Shown: positions 51,739 through 61,181, counted from the stretch's first letter. The stretch is DNA of 64,000 nt from Streptomyces chrestomyceticus JCM 4735 (GCF_003865135.1 NZ_BHZC01000001.1:2852001-2916000), one strand, 5' to 3'. The notes: generated by a model from the sequence alone, not told the origin. Program-made: numbers and translations.

Positions 51739-53988
51739 CTACTTCCGTACCAGCCCCTCGCCGCCCCGCCGCGGCCCCGGCACGGCAAGCGGAACCGCAA
51801 CCGGAACCGTCGGCGCCCCGTCCGTACCCGGCCCGGCACCCGCCTCCCCCGGCGGCTCGATGCTGATCCGCGGCAGCCGCCGCTCCAGCCACCCCGGCAG
51901 CCACCAGTTCGCGCCGCCGAGCAGATGCATCAGGGCGGGGACGAGCAGGGTGCGCAGCACGAAGGCGTCCAGCGCGACGGCGGCGGCGAGGCCGATGCCG
52001 AACATCGCGATGATGCGGTCGCCGCTGAGCACGAACGCCGCGAACACCGCGATCATGATGACGGCCGCCGAGTTGATGACCCGGCCGGTCTCGGCGAGGC
52101 CGACGCGGACCGCGCGGCGGTTGTCGTGGGTCAGCCGCCATTCCTCATACATCCGGCTGACCAGGAAGACCTGGTAGTCCATGGACAGTCCGAAGAGGAC
52201 CGAGACCATGATCACGGGCAGGAAGGGCTCGATCGGGCCCGCGCTGCCCAGCCCGAGCAGTTCGCTCCCCCACCCCCACTGGAAGATCGCGACCACGATC
52301 CCGAAGGAGGAGGCGACGGCCGCGATGTTCATCGCGGCGGCCTTCAGCGGTATGCCGATGCTGCGGAACGCGAGCAGCAGCAGGACGCAGCCCAGGCCGA
52401 TGACGACGCCGACGAACAGCGGCAGCTTGCCGACGATCACGGAGGCGAAGTCGTCGTAGCTCGCCGTCACCCCGCCGACGTGGACCTTCATGCTGGTCCC
52501 CTCCCCGGCCTTCGGCAGGACGTCGGCGCGCAGCCGTTCCACCAGGTCGGAGGTCTGCCGGGACTGCGGGGAGCCGTCCGGTACGACCGTGATCACGCCC
52601 GTGCTGCCGCTGCCGTCGAACTCCGGCCCCTGGACCCGGGCCACGCCCGGTGTGCCGCGCAGTTCGTCCGGCAGCCGGTCGAAGGCGAGCCGGTCCTTGG
52701 CCCCGTCGAGGGCGCCGACCAGGGTCAGCGGCCCGTTGGAGCCCGGCCCGAAGCCCTCGCCGAGCAGGTCGTACGCCTGCCGGGTGGTGCTCGTCCCGGG
52801 GTTGTTGCCCTGGTCGGAGGTGCCCAGGTGCAGGGACAGGGTGGGCAGCGCGAGGATCAGCATGACGACGGCCGCGGCGGCGCCCAGCAGTTTGGGGTGG
52901 CGCTCCACGAAGCCGGACCACCACGCCGCGAAGCCGGCCGGCGGTTCCGGGCGGGGGCCGTCGGTGGCCAGTTGCCGCCGTTCGCGCCGGCTCAGCGCCC
53001 GCGGTCCGATGGCGCCGAGCAGGGCCGGGAGCAGGGTGACGGAAGCGGCGACGGTGAGGACGACGGTCAGCGAGGCGGCGATGGCGACGCCGTTGAGGAA
53101 GCCCAGCCGCAGGACGAGCATCCCGAGCAGGGCGATGCAGACGGTGGCCCCGGCGAAGACCACCGCGCGCCCCGACACGCTGACCGCGCGCTCGGCGGCC
53201 TCCTGCACGGTGAGGCCGGATTTCAGCCCTCTGCGGTGCCGGGTCACGATGAAAAGCGCGTAGTCGATGCCGACCCCGAGGCCGATGAGCATGCCCAGCA
53301 TCGGGGCGAAGTCGGCCACCGTCATGGCGCGGCCGAGCAGGCTGATGCCCGCGGCGGCGGTGCCGACGCTCACCACCGCCGTGACGAGCGGCAGGAGGGT
53401 GGCGGCGAGCGAGCCGAAGGCGAGGAAGAGGACGACGGCGGCGGCGCCGAGTCCGATCAGTTCGGCGAGCTGGGACCCCGCAGTCTCGGTGACGGCGATG
53501 CCGGCGCCGCCCAGCTCCACCTGGAGTCCGTCGGCCGCGGCGGCCCTGGCGGTGTCCACCACGCGCTGGACCTGGGCCTTGTCCAGGTCCTCGGCGGGCG
53601 CGTCGAAGGCGAGGTCCGCGTAGGCGGTGTGCCCGTCCTGGCTGATCTGCCCGGCGCCCTGCGGCCCGTACGGGCTCTGTACGGAGGCGACGCCGGGCAG
53701 TCTCGCGATCTTGTCGAGGGTCTGCTGGAGGTCCTTCTGGACGGCGCCCGCGCGTACGGTGCCCGACTCCGTGTGCCACACGATCGTGTCGTGGTCCCCG
53801 GAACGGTCCGGGAAGGCCCGCTCCAGCAGGGCTCCGGCCTGCCCCGATTCCGTGCCGGGGACGTCGTAGTGGTCGGAGTAGGCGGAGCCGGCGGCTCCGG
53901 CGGCCGCGGTGGCTCCCGCGAAGGCGGCGAGCCAGAGCACGATCACGACGATGCGGCGCCGCAGGCACCACCGGGTCAGTGCGGTCAT
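51739..53988 (-). CDS. MMPL family RND-type transporter
   Basis: Membrane protein of the MmpL/RND superfamily, 749 aa, exporting lipids or hydrophobic compounds by proton motive force. Two halves each carry a large extracytoplasmic loop and a helix bundle; the motif GVGIDYALFIVTRHRRGL (first half) and GLSMDYQVFLVSRMYEEW (second half) hold the proton-relay Asp-Tyr pairs. About 12 TM helices. The real start is ATG 53988 (MTALTRWCLRRR); the preceding TTG is unlikely. No linked TetR regulator or lipid-synthesis gene, so the cargo is unknown. Confidence 0.9.
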   Translation of the reverse strand: MTALTRWCLRRRIVVIVLWLAAFAGATAAAGAAGSAYSDHYDVPGTESGQAGALLERAFPDRSGDHDTIVWHTESGTVRAGAVQKDLQQTLDKIARLPGVASVQSPYGPQGAGQISQDGHTAYADLAFDAPAEDLDKAQVQRVVDTARAAAADGLQVELGGAGIAVTETAGSQLAELIGLGAAAVVLFLAFGSLAATLLPLVTAVVSVGTAAAGISLLGRAMTVADFAPMLGMLIGLGVGIDYALFIVTRHRRGLKSGLTVQEAAERAVSVSGRAVVFAGATVCIALLGMLVLRLGFLNGVAIAASLTVVLTVAASVTLLPALLGAIGPRALSRRERRQLATDGPRPEPPAGFAAWWSGFVERHPKLLGAAAAVVMLILALPTLSLHLGTSDQGNNPGTSTTRQAYDLLGEGFGPGSNGPLTLVGALDGAKDRLAFDRLPDELRGTPGVARVQGPEFDGSGSTGVITVVPDGSPQSRQTSDLVERLRADVLPKAGEGTSMKVHVGGVTASYDDFASVIVGKLPLFVGVVIGLGCVLLLLAFRSIGIPLKAAAMNIAAVASSFGIVVAIFQWGWGSELLGLGSAGPIEPFLPVIMVSVLFGLSMDYQVFLVSRMYEEWRLTHDNRRAVRVGLAETGRVINSAAVIMIAVFAAFVLSGDRIIAMFGIGLAAAVALDAFVLRTLLVPALMHLLGGANWWLPGWLERRLPRISIEPPGEAGAGPGTDGAPTVPVAVPLAVPGPRRGGEGLVRK

Positions 53989-54185
53989 CAAGCTCTTCGT
54001 CTGCTTCCCGGGTCAGGCGCCGATGTCTCCCGGGGTCTACCCGTGGTGCCGAACGCGTAATGGAGGGGGAAGCACGGGACCACCGCCTGCCGACGAAGGG
54101 GCGGCGGGCCCGTACCTCTTGCAGAGTGACAGCAGGAAGAGATCCATTGACCCTTTTGTGGACTTCCCCACAACGGGAACGGGAA

Positions 54186-54223
54186 GCGGAACCCGGCCGA
54201 TGACCGCGGACGGCCGGTTCCGC
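54186..54223 (-). terminator. Phospholipase C terminator
   Basis: GCGGAACC(C)GGCCG / CGGCCGGTTCCGC, 13 pairs with one bulged C, 10 bases past the stop. Confidence 0.75.
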
Positions 54224-54233
54224 CCTTGTCCGG

Positions 54234-56357
54234 TCAGCCGGTGACCGACTCCTTCCCGTTCTCGATGTGCCCCATGAAGCGGCGGTGGAAGGACGCGTCC
54301 TGGGCGACGGACAGGTCCAGGTCGTACCAGCCGTGCGCCGGTGCCGCGGAGTGCGCGACGGTACGGGTGCTGCCGGCCCGCACCTTGATCTCGCGCACCT
54401 TGGCGTCGCCGTACGCCAGCGGCTTCAGAGTGAAGGTGAGATCGGTGCGTCCCTCGTTGACGAGCGTGAGGTGCAGCTCGCGCCGGTGCGCGTCCAGCCG
54501 GGTGCCGATCCGGACCGCGGCGGCCGCGCCGGCGGCCGTGCCCGCGTGCTCGCGCCGGAACCCGTTGGGACCCGTGAGGGTGAAGCGGTACGTGCCGTCC
54601 TTGACGGGCACCTCCCAGTCGGCCCGGCCCAGCACGTCACGGTGCTGCGGCGTGCCGTACTCCCCCGCGTACGGGTACAGCGCGAAGTGCGCGCTCTCCC
54701 GGCCCCCGTTGCGCACCGCGAGCCGGAAGCGTCCCGCCTGCGCGTCGTACGCGCCGTCCGCGTCGGGCTGGTACGGCAGCGGGCGCGCGGGCCGGGTGCC
54801 CGGCTCCTGGCGCGGCAGCCGCTGCTCGCGCGGCGGGCGCGGGGACCAGCGCCCGCTGAACGGCGGGATCGCGCCGGGCCCCTCCACGGCGGGCTGCCTG
54901 CGCCCGCGCGAGAAATCGAAAGCGGTGGTGAGATCGCCGCAGACGGTGCGCCGCCAGGCGCTGATGTTGGGCTCCCGTACGCCCGTCCAGCGCTCCAGGA
55001 AGCGGACGATCGAGGTGTGGTCGAAGACCTGCGAGCAGGCGTAACCGCCCACCGACCAGGGCGAGATCACCAGCATCGGTACGCGCATCCCGAGCCCGGT
55101 CGGCTTGCCGTCCCAGAACTCGCCCTCCGTGCCGGGCGGCGGCACCGGCGGCGGTACGTGGTCGAAAAAGCCGTCATTCTCGTCATATGTGAGGAAGAGG
55201 GCCGTTTGGCGCCACACGTCCGGGTTCTTCCCGAGGGCGTCGAGCACCTTGTAGACGATGGTGGCGCTGGCGACCGGCGAGGACGACCCGGGGTGCTCGG
55301 AGTCCGCAGCGGAGGGGACGATGTAGGACACCTCGGGCAGCTTGCCCGAGGCGACGTCGGCGGCGAAGGCGGTGGCCGTGGAGTCCGGCTCGCCACGGCG
55401 CAGCGCGCGCTCGAAGAGACTGCGGTCGGCGGCGCTGAGCGCCCGTACGCCCTCCTCCAGCAGTCCCTGCAAGCGCTTGCGCTCCGCTTCACCGGCCGCG
55501 GCGACCTTCCCGTAGAACGCGGTCATGTTCTGCACGCCGCCCACCTTGGCCAGCGCCTTCTTCATGACCGCCTTGAAGGTGGCGTAGAACTCCAGGTTGT
55601 TGTCGGTGAAGTTGTCCCACTCCTGGTAGACGCGCCAGCTCCGCCCGGCCTTCTCCAGGCGCTCCGCGTACGTGGGCCAGGTGTAGCCGGTGTGGGTGTC
55701 CTCCGCGTAGGCGTCGTTGCCCACCGCGCGCTTGCCGGAGCCCGGCTCGAAGCCGGTCCAGCCGCTGACCAGGTGGTTGCGGTTGGGGCTGGTGGAGGAG
55801 TGGATCGAGGAGTGGTACGCGTCGCAGACGGTGAAGGTGTCGGCCAGCTCGTAGTGCAGCGGTACGTCCTGGCGGTCGTAGTGGGCCATGGTGGCGGCCG
55901 TCTTCGCGGTGACCCAGTTGTCCATCCACCCGTCACGCCACGCCTTGGCGCCGCCGGCCCACTCGTGGTTGAGCGCCCCGATGTACTGGAGGTCCTTCTT
56001 CTGGGCCGCCGCGGCCTCCCGTACGGAGAACGGCAGCACGGTGCCGACGCCGAGCGCGCCCGGCTGCTCGAAGACGCTGCGGTCGCCGCCGGGCAACTGG
56101 ACGGCGTTGCGGTCGGCGTAGCCGCGTACGCCGCGCAGCATGCCGAAGTAGTGGTCGAAGGAACGATTCTCCTGCATGAGCACGACAACGTGCCGGATGT
56201 CTCCGAGGCCGCCCCGCCCATGTCCGTGCCCGTGCCCGTGCCCGGCGGCGGCCGGCCCGGCGGCCAGCGCCTGCTGAAGCGACGGCGGCAGCAGCGAAGC
56301 GGCGGCAGCCGCCGCGCCAAGTCCCATGACCCGTCTGCGAGATACCTCGGATGCCAC
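54234..56357 (-). CDS. Phospholipase C (phosphoesterase family), Tat-exported
   Basis: Secreted bacterial phospholipase C, 707 aa. The Tat signal is SRRRVMGLGAAAAAASLLPPSLQQALA. The catalytic domain begins with VVLMQENRSFDHYFGMLRGVRGYADR and includes AYHSSIHSSTSPNRNHLVSG, LTYDENDGFFDHVPPP and DHTSIVRFLERWTG, the set shared with Pseudomonas PlcN/PlcH and mycobacterial Plc. Two C-terminal DUF756 repeats (from about 530: RLAVRNGG, LDAHRRELHLTLVNEGRTDL) follow. His-Gly repeats lie after the signal. GTG 56357 has GGGAGG 6 bases upstream, which fixes the start. Confidence 0.92.
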   Translation of the reverse strand: MASEVSRRRVMGLGAAAAAASLLPPSLQQALAAGPAAAGHGHGHGHGRGGLGDIRHVVVLMQENRSFDHYFGMLRGVRGYADRNAVQLPGGDRSVFEQPGALGVGTVLPFSVREAAAAQKKDLQYIGALNHEWAGGAKAWRDGWMDNWVTAKTAATMAHYDRQDVPLHYELADTFTVCDAYHSSIHSSTSPNRNHLVSGWTGFEPGSGKRAVGNDAYAEDTHTGYTWPTYAERLEKAGRSWRVYQEWDNFTDNNLEFYATFKAVMKKALAKVGGVQNMTAFYGKVAAAGEAERKRLQGLLEEGVRALSAADRSLFERALRRGEPDSTATAFAADVASGKLPEVSYIVPSAADSEHPGSSSPVASATIVYKVLDALGKNPDVWRQTALFLTYDENDGFFDHVPPPVPPPGTEGEFWDGKPTGLGMRVPMLVISPWSVGGYACSQVFDHTSIVRFLERWTGVREPNISAWRRTVCGDLTTAFDFSRGRRQPAVEGPGAIPPFSGRWSPRPPREQRLPRQEPGTRPARPLPYQPDADGAYDAQAGRFRLAVRNGGRESAHFALYPYAGEYGTPQHRDVLGRADWEVPVKDGTYRFTLTGPNGFRREHAGTAAGAAAAVRIGTRLDAHRRELHLTLVNEGRTDLTFTLKPLAYGDAKVREIKVRAGSTRTVAHSAAPAHGWYDLDLSVAQDASFHRRFMGHIENGKESVTG

Positions 56358-56549
56358 GCTCGACCTCCCAGTCGACTGCCCACGGTCGGGCAATGGTTCA
56401 CACGCAGCCCATTGGCCGGTGCGAGCGGGACGGTAGTGGAGCGCGATGGCGGGCGACAGGTGCCGGGGTGACGTTTTCGAGAACAGATGGGTCCGGTTCC
56501 GGTTGCGGAGGCATGCGGCGGACGGGTCGTGCCCCGCCTCCTCCGGCAC

Positions 56550-57752
56550 TCACGCAGCGCCGTCGAGCACCGCCCGGACTTCCGGCACGTCCCGGTGGCC
56601 CTCCAACCGTTCCAGCACGACGCGGACCCGTTCGGCCGTGCGGTCGCTGGTCACGGCCTCGCTCAGCGTGATGACTCGTTCCGCTGTCGCGGCCGCCTCT
56701 TCCGGTTCGTTGGCGTCGGCCAGAGCGACGGCCAGCCACGACAGGTACAGGGCCAGTTCCCGGGTGTGCGTCGCGTCGTACCGGCTGAGCACGTCCCGCA
56801 GCAGGGGGACCGCACGCAACGGCCGGCGCAGCTCCGTGTGGACCCGGCTTTCCATGACTTGCAGTTCCCCGGCGTCCACCCAGTACAGGTAAGCGGGTGA
56901 CTCGGCTCCCGCGCTGTCCGCCGCCAGTGCTTCGCCGGCCTCTCCGAGCGCCCGCATGGCGGGCTGGGCCTCCCCTGCCCTGGTGTGGGCCCATGCCACC
57001 CGATCGAGGTACAGCGCGCGGGCTTTCGGGGGCGCCTCCGGCCATGCTCCTTCGAGGGCCGCCCGCGCGAGCCGGACCCCTTCGGCCTCCCTGCCGGTGT
57101 TGCTCAGTTGATAGGCCAGCGAGCCGGCGAGGTTTGCGGCCAGCGTCCGGTCGTCCGCCTGCATCGCCGCGCTCATCCCGAGCCGGTAGACGCGCTCCGC
57201 GTCCGCATGCTGCCCGGCGTCGCTGGCGATCCATCCCGCGATCTGCGCCAACTCCCCGATCTGCCCGAGGAGAGCACGCCCCACCTCTTCGGAGTGGCTG
57301 CCCTCCTTGTAGACCCGCACGGCGGCGCGGAGTTCCCGCAGAGCGGGACGGATCAAGTCGCCTCCGGCCAGCACGTCGTCGGCGAGCCTGAGCCCGTGCA
57401 CACGCTCTTGCAGGTCACCCACCTCCCGCAGACCGACACGACGGCCCTCGCGAGCGCTGAGCGGGGCCAGCGGATCACTGTCGGGCAGGTAGTCCGCCAG
57501 CGTCGGCAAGGGCGGCTCATCGACCTCCCGCGGCTCCTTGAGCACGTCCTCGGACACTCCCAGGGCGGCAGCGATGAACGGCAGCCATTGGCGGGGCGTG
57601 CGCTTCCCCTTCTCCCAACGGCTGACCTCCTGGCGGCCGACCGGCCCGCCCATGACCCCGGCGCCCCGGCAGATCTCGTGCGCCAAGCGCTCCTGACTCC
57701 ACCCACAACGGTCCCGCTCACGCCGGATGTTGGCCCCGATGCTGCTTCGCAT
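56550..57752 (-). CDS. XRE family regulator with TPR-like C-terminus
   Basis: Regulator, 400 aa. The helix-turn-helix is residues 5-70 (IGANIRRERDRCGWSQERLA, GGPVGRQEVSRWEKGKRTPR), then from about 110 helical repeats (LRELRAAVRVYKEGSHSEEV, AGQHADAERVYRLGMSAAMQ, LAGSLAYQLSNTGREAEGVRLARAALE). This is the Streptomyces type often found beside small orphan genes. ATG 57752 is chosen for MRSSIGANIRRERD; its ribosome site is poor. Divergent from a run of four small genes, across 103 bases. Confidence 0.85.
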   Translation of the reverse strand: MRSSIGANIRRERDRCGWSQERLAHEICRGAGVMGGPVGRQEVSRWEKGKRTPRQWLPFIAAALGVSEDVLKEPREVDEPPLPTLADYLPDSDPLAPLSAREGRRVGLREVGDLQERVHGLRLADDVLAGGDLIRPALRELRAAVRVYKEGSHSEEVGRALLGQIGELAQIAGWIASDAGQHADAERVYRLGMSAAMQADDRTLAANLAGSLAYQLSNTGREAEGVRLARAALEGAWPEAPPKARALYLDRVAWAHTRAGEAQPAMRALGEAGEALAADSAGAESPAYLYWVDAGELQVMESRVHTELRRPLRAVPLLRDVLSRYDATHTRELALYLSWLAVALADANEPEEAAATAERVITLSEAVTSDRTAERVRVVLERLEGHRDVPEVRAVLDGAA

Positions 57753-57855
57753 GGAGCCAGTCTGGCCGACACCTGGCCTACACGGGGCCGCTGGTGGCCC
57801 CACCGGTCCGGCGTGAGGATCGTTCCACGAAGCACCGAGGGGACGGCGATGCACC

Positions 57856-58335
57856 ATGGCCCACGACTGGGCGCCCACCACGGGAACGTACGCGGTGGAT
57901 GCGACAAACGACAGGATCGGCGAGGTACGCAGGCTGCTCGAAGGGACCGTGTACCTCATCCCGCCCGGTGGCGGACGTGAATGGGCGGCGCGTCCCGACC
58001 AACTGCGCAAGCCCACCGGCGAGGAGCGCGTGCGGGCACTCACCTGGACGCGTCCGGTCGTCAGCCGGGCCCGCTCCACGCGCCACCGCGGCTACCCGGA
58101 ACCGCCGGCGGTTCTCCCCGTACGGGCCCCGTCACCCGAACCGGTGCCGGTCCAGGACTGCAAGGTGTGCGCTCATGCTGCGGCATGGCGACGGGCGTAC
58201 CGGACGGGAAAGGGCACCATGGACGGCTACACCAACCACTCGGCGGCCCTGGACTGTTCGCTGGAGATCCGTAACCACCCTCACGAGCCGCGTGTGATGG
58301 GCCTGCCGACCGCCGCACCGGCGCTACGCCCATGA
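57856..58335 (+). CDS. Hypothetical protein with C-x2-C motif
   Basis: Protein of 159 aa. The N-terminal half (YAVDATNDRIGEVRRLLEGTVYLIPPGGGREWAARPDQLRKP) is a conserved Streptomyces motif seen in XRE-linked small proteins; the C-terminal half has QDCKVCAHAAAWRRAYRTGK, a second Cys at DCSLEIRNHPH, and could bind a metal. No signal or TM segment. Its stop overlaps the start of the next gene by 4 bases (ATGA), so the two are coupled. First gene of a four-gene unit divergent from the XRE regulator. Function unknown. Confidence 0.72.
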   Translation: MAHDWAPTTGTYAVDATNDRIGEVRRLLEGTVYLIPPGGGREWAARPDQLRKPTGEERVRALTWTRPVVSRARSTRHRGYPEPPAVLPVRAPSPEPVPVQDCKVCAHAAAWRRAYRTGKGTMDGYTNHSAALDCSLEIRNHPHEPRVMGLPTAAPALRP

Positions 58336-58607
58336 GTCCCCGCAGCGTGATCCGCGCCGTGCAGCACGCCATCGGCACGCACCCGCAGAGCGAGATCACC
58401 GTATCGGCGTGCTGCCTGACCGGCGGATGCCCGTGGACGCTGTCGGCGACCGCCGACCTGAAGGCGGCCGACCTGGCGGCCATGGCCCACACGGGCCGTA
58501 CGGGGCACCCGACGTTCGCCCGGACGTTCGAGGACGTGGCACTCGTACGCCGCCTGGAACTGAACGAGGGGCAGGCGGCGGTTCCGCCGCTCCCGGCACC
58601 CCGATGA
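58332..58607 (+). CDS. DUF7848-type small protein
   Basis: Protein of 91 aa, SVIRAVQHAIGTHPQSEITVSACCLTGGCPWTLSATADLKAADLAAMAHTGRTGHPTFAR in outline, with Cys-Cys...Cys and the conserved MAHTGRTGH-FxRTFEDVALV end. It resembles the DUF7848 proteins that accompany XRE regulators in Streptomyces, which normally have a C-x2-C knuckle. It is coupled to both neighbours by ATGA overlaps (58332-58335 and 58604-58607). No function is established for the family. Confidence 0.72.
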   Translation: MSPRSVIRAVQHAIGTHPQSEITVSACCLTGGCPWTLSATADLKAADLAAMAHTGRTGHPTFARTFEDVALVRRLELNEGQAAVPPLPAPR

Positions 58608-58984
58608 GCCCCCGCTCCGGCCGCCCCCACCCTGGACAGGTCGAGCGGCGGGAGCGGGTCGACCCGTCACGCGTGCTGGACGAAGGGTGGCACGCGCTGA
58701 TTCTGCACACGGCCCCGTATGCCAAGTTGTGCGAACGGCTTGGCCGGTTCGTGCACCACTACCCGGAGCGGCCGGATCCCGAGCGGCACGACCCGCACGC
58801 CCTGGCCCGAACGCCGGCCCTGGTCGAACAAGCCGGGCACAGCGTGGACACCGAGCTGTGGACGGGGCCGGCCACGTCTTTCGTACCGGTCGCGGCGAAC
58901 TGTTTGCACACCCCGAAGCCAGGAGGCTGCGGCCCCATCAACCCCGGAGAGTGCGCGACACACGGCGGCGGCCAGAACAGCTAG
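58604..58984 (+). CDS. Short relative of glycine-rich-domain family proteins
   Basis: Protein of 126 aa. The core RVLDEGWHALILHTAPYAKLCERLGRFVHHYPE strongly resembles the (D)xGWHxFILHTxxYxxFC...GRFIHHxP pattern of larger Streptomyces proteins annotated as glycine-rich domain proteins, but the usual N-terminal region is missing, so this may be a shortened version. The tail has three Cys (NCLHTPK, GGCG, GECA). ATG 58604 overlaps the DUF7848 stop (ATGA). The frame is open far upstream but only as shadow. Confidence 0.65.
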   Translation: MSPRSGRPHPGQVERRERVDPSRVLDEGWHALILHTAPYAKLCERLGRFVHHYPERPDPERHDPHALARTPALVEQAGHSVDTELWTGPATSFVPVAANCLHTPKPGGCGPINPGECATHGGGQNS

Positions 58985-59015
58985 GCTGCCGCACCCCGGC
59001 ACTGAAGGTGGGCGC

Positions 59016-59258
59016 ATGGACGCGGAAGCAGCCCGGCACGTGGATGTCACGCTGAGGCGACTGGGTATTCGTGGGGTCGTCGCGCCGGAGGAACCGGGGC
59101 GCACGGCAGGGGGATGGCGGGTGTACGACAGTCCCGATCACGGGACGCGCAAGGACATCACTCCTGAGGTACTGGCGGCGGTCGTCGCCCACTTCGGGCC
59201 GCCCGGAGCCGGTGGCGGTCCTGCCCGGGGCTTCGTCGTCCCGCCCGGCGGCAACTGA
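59016..59258 (+). CDS. Small hypothetical protein, 80 aa
   Basis: Short protein, MDAEAARHVDVTLRRLGIRG, then VVAPEEPGRTAGGWRVYDSP, DHGTRKDITPEVLAAVVAHFG and a Gly/Pro end. ATG 59016 follows GAAGGTGG. It is the last gene of the unit that begins at 57856, 31 bases after the previous stop, and is closed by the hairpin at 59263-59294. No domain recognised; predicted alpha/beta, cytoplasmic. Confidence 0.62.
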   Translation: MDAEAARHVDVTLRRLGIRGVVAPEEPGRTAGGWRVYDSPDHGTRKDITPEVLAAVVAHFGPPGAGGGPARGFVVPPGGN

Positions 59259-59262
59259 CCGC

Positions 59263-59294
59263 CCGCACCCGGCCTGCCCGAAGGCCGGGTGCGG
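59263..59294. terminator. Bidirectional terminator
   Basis: Perfect 13-base-pair stem CCGCACCCGGCCT / AGGCCGGGTGCGG with a 6-base loop, between two convergent genes. Confidence 0.88.
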
Positions 59295-59300
59295 CTCAGG

Positions 59301-60935
59301 TCAGCGCGGCGGTCGGATGGACAAGGCGTGCCGGAACTCGTCGCGTGGGTCCCAGCGGGCCTTCACCCGCTGCAAGCGCGGGTAGTTGTGCTTGTAGTAG
59401 AGCGTGTGCCACGGGACGCCGGAGGTGTTCAGCTTGGGGTCGGCCAGGTCCCGGTCCGGGTAGTTGATGAAGGAGCCGTCGCTGACCTCGCCGGGCACGG
59501 GGACGCCGCCGGTGTCCGCGTACACGTCACGGTAGAAGGCGCGCAGCCAGGCCAACGGCTTCGCCCCGGCCGCCTCCTCGCCCTCCCAACTGGTCATGTA
59601 GACCGCCTTGAGGATCGAGTCCCGCTGGGCGACGGCGGTCGCGTCCGGTGCGACGGTGCTGACCTTTCCGCCGTACGAGACCAGCCACAGCGCCCCGGAG
59701 ATGTTGTCCACCGCCGGGCCCGCCAGGTGCCGGTGGAGCGCGGTGAGCTGCCGCTCCGTGTAGCCCTTGCGCAGGTAGCCGCACTTGACCTTGTACGGGG
59801 CCGGTTCGGTTTCCTGTACGAGGGCGACCGCCGTCAGCCAGGGCCTGACCTCGTGGTGGACGGCCGGCTCGGCACCCGTCCCGCTGCCCACGGCGTCCAC
59901 GTAGGCGCGCATCCGCCGCTCCGTGTCCGGCAGGGTGGCGTCCAGGTGGCCCACCAGGGAGAAGGTGCCGGAGTGGCGGTTGTTGAGCATCAGCACGCTG
60001 AACAGGTCCGCGTACGGGGAGTCCGGGGCGCTGTGGTGCTCGTGCCAGGTGCCGTGGTTGCGCACCAGGCGGGTGAAGGCGCGCTCGTCGACGTCCTTCC
60101 AGTTCCAGGTCGCGGAGAAGCTGAGGACGGACGCCGGGGCCTTGGGCAGCAGCCGGGTGGGGTCGTCGCCTTCGGCGGACGGGTCGCGGAACCAGTAGCG
60201 GGTGACGATGCCGAAGTTGCCGCCCCCGCCACCCGTGTGCGCCCACCACAGGTCGTGGTGGGGATCCTTGGGGTCGCGGGTGGCCACCACGCTGCGGGCC
60301 GTGCCGGAGCGGTCCACCACGACGACCTCGACGGCGTACAGGTGGTCCACGGACAGCCCGTACCGCCGCGAGAGGGTGCCGTACCCGCCGCCGAGGACGT
60401 GTCCCCCGACGCCGACCTCGGCGGTCGCGCCCGCCGGGATGGTCACGCCCCAGCCGAGGAACAGCGCGCGGTAGACCTCGCCGAGCAGGGCGCCGGGCTC
60501 GACGGCGAACGCCCGCCGGGCGGCGTCGTAGGAGACCGCGCGCATGGGCGAGGTGTCGATCAGGGCGCGGACGGACGGGTCGTCGACGAAGTTCTCGAAG
60601 CAGTGGCCGCCGCTGCGTACGGCGATGCGCCTGCCGTCGCGTACGGCCCGCTGGACCGCGGCGACGACCTGCTCGGTCGTGCTCACGACGTATACGTGGT
60701 CGGGCTTGCCCACGAAGCGGCCGTTGGAGCCGCGCCGGGTCAGGGAGGCGTAGCGCGGGTCGTCGGGGCCGAGGGTGACCGGACCGGTGCCGGTGCCGGG
60801 CGGGCGGGCCGTCGCTGCGGAGGCCGCGTCCGACAGGCCGGCCGCAGCCGCGAGGCCCGGCGCCGCGAGGCCCGCGGCCGTTCCCCCCAGCGCCGCCGCT
60901 CCCGCGAGCAGGCTCCGGCGCTTCACTTCACCCAT
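59301..60935 (-). CDS. FAD-linked (berberine-bridge type) oxidoreductase, Tat-exported
   Basis: Secreted flavin oxidase, 544 aa. The Tat-like signal is KRRSLLAGAAALGGTAAGLAAP. The FAD domain has the covalent-flavin His in RSGGHCFENF and GVGGHVLGGGYGTLSRRYGLS; the substrate domain spans about 270-460; the C-terminal BBE segment (FINYPDRDL, WHTLYYKHNYPRLQRVKARWDP) gives the second lobe. The Cys that makes the second flavin bond in bicovalent members is a Thr (AGATAEVGVGG), so a single bond is expected. ATG 60935 has GGGGAG 7 bases upstream. Likely oxidises a sugar or a secondary metabolite. Confidence 0.88.
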   Translation of the reverse strand: MGEVKRRSLLAGAAALGGTAAGLAAPGLAAAAGLSDAASAATARPPGTGTGPVTLGPDDPRYASLTRRGSNGRFVGKPDHVYVVSTTEQVVAAVQRAVRDGRRIAVRSGGHCFENFVDDPSVRALIDTSPMRAVSYDAARRAFAVEPGALLGEVYRALFLGWGVTIPAGATAEVGVGGHVLGGGYGTLSRRYGLSVDHLYAVEVVVVDRSGTARSVVATRDPKDPHHDLWWAHTGGGGGNFGIVTRYWFRDPSAEGDDPTRLLPKAPASVLSFSATWNWKDVDERAFTRLVRNHGTWHEHHSAPDSPYADLFSVLMLNNRHSGTFSLVGHLDATLPDTERRMRAYVDAVGSGTGAEPAVHHEVRPWLTAVALVQETEPAPYKVKCGYLRKGYTERQLTALHRHLAGPAVDNISGALWLVSYGGKVSTVAPDATAVAQRDSILKAVYMTSWEGEEAAGAKPLAWLRAFYRDVYADTGGVPVPGEVSDGSFINYPDRDLADPKLNTSGVPWHTLYYKHNYPRLQRVKARWDPRDEFRHALSIRPPR

Positions 60936-61181
60936 GGTCGCGCTCCCCCGTAACTCTGGCGTCTCGGACGGTGGTTGATGTTGTCGCACCTCTCCACCAT
61001 CGGGCCCGCCGGGCGGCAGATCATCGTCCACGGTGACCACCTACCCCCTAGGGAGGAAGATGTACGCCGCACGCCGCCTCCCCTCCCTCAGGAGGGCCCG
61101 TACGCGGCGCGCATCCTCCCTGAGAACGGTTCGCACCCACCGGCCGACGGCACCAACGCGCGCGGAAGTCTTCACGAACTC

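Noticed and set aside
50628..52141. Long minus-strand frames across the DUF6191 gene and the 206-aa membrane protein
   Set aside because: Arg-rich shadow translations; only the frame with acidic N-terminus and TM helices (from 51526) looks like a protein.
58409..58603. N-terminal extension of the 126-aa protein
   Set aside because: Out-of-frame reading of the DUF7848 gene; ATG 58604 in an ATGA overlap is the natural start.
59301..61040. Longer flavin oxidase starting near 61040
   Set aside because: ATG 60935 directly precedes the Tat signal and has a strong ribosome site; the extra residues show no homology-like pattern.
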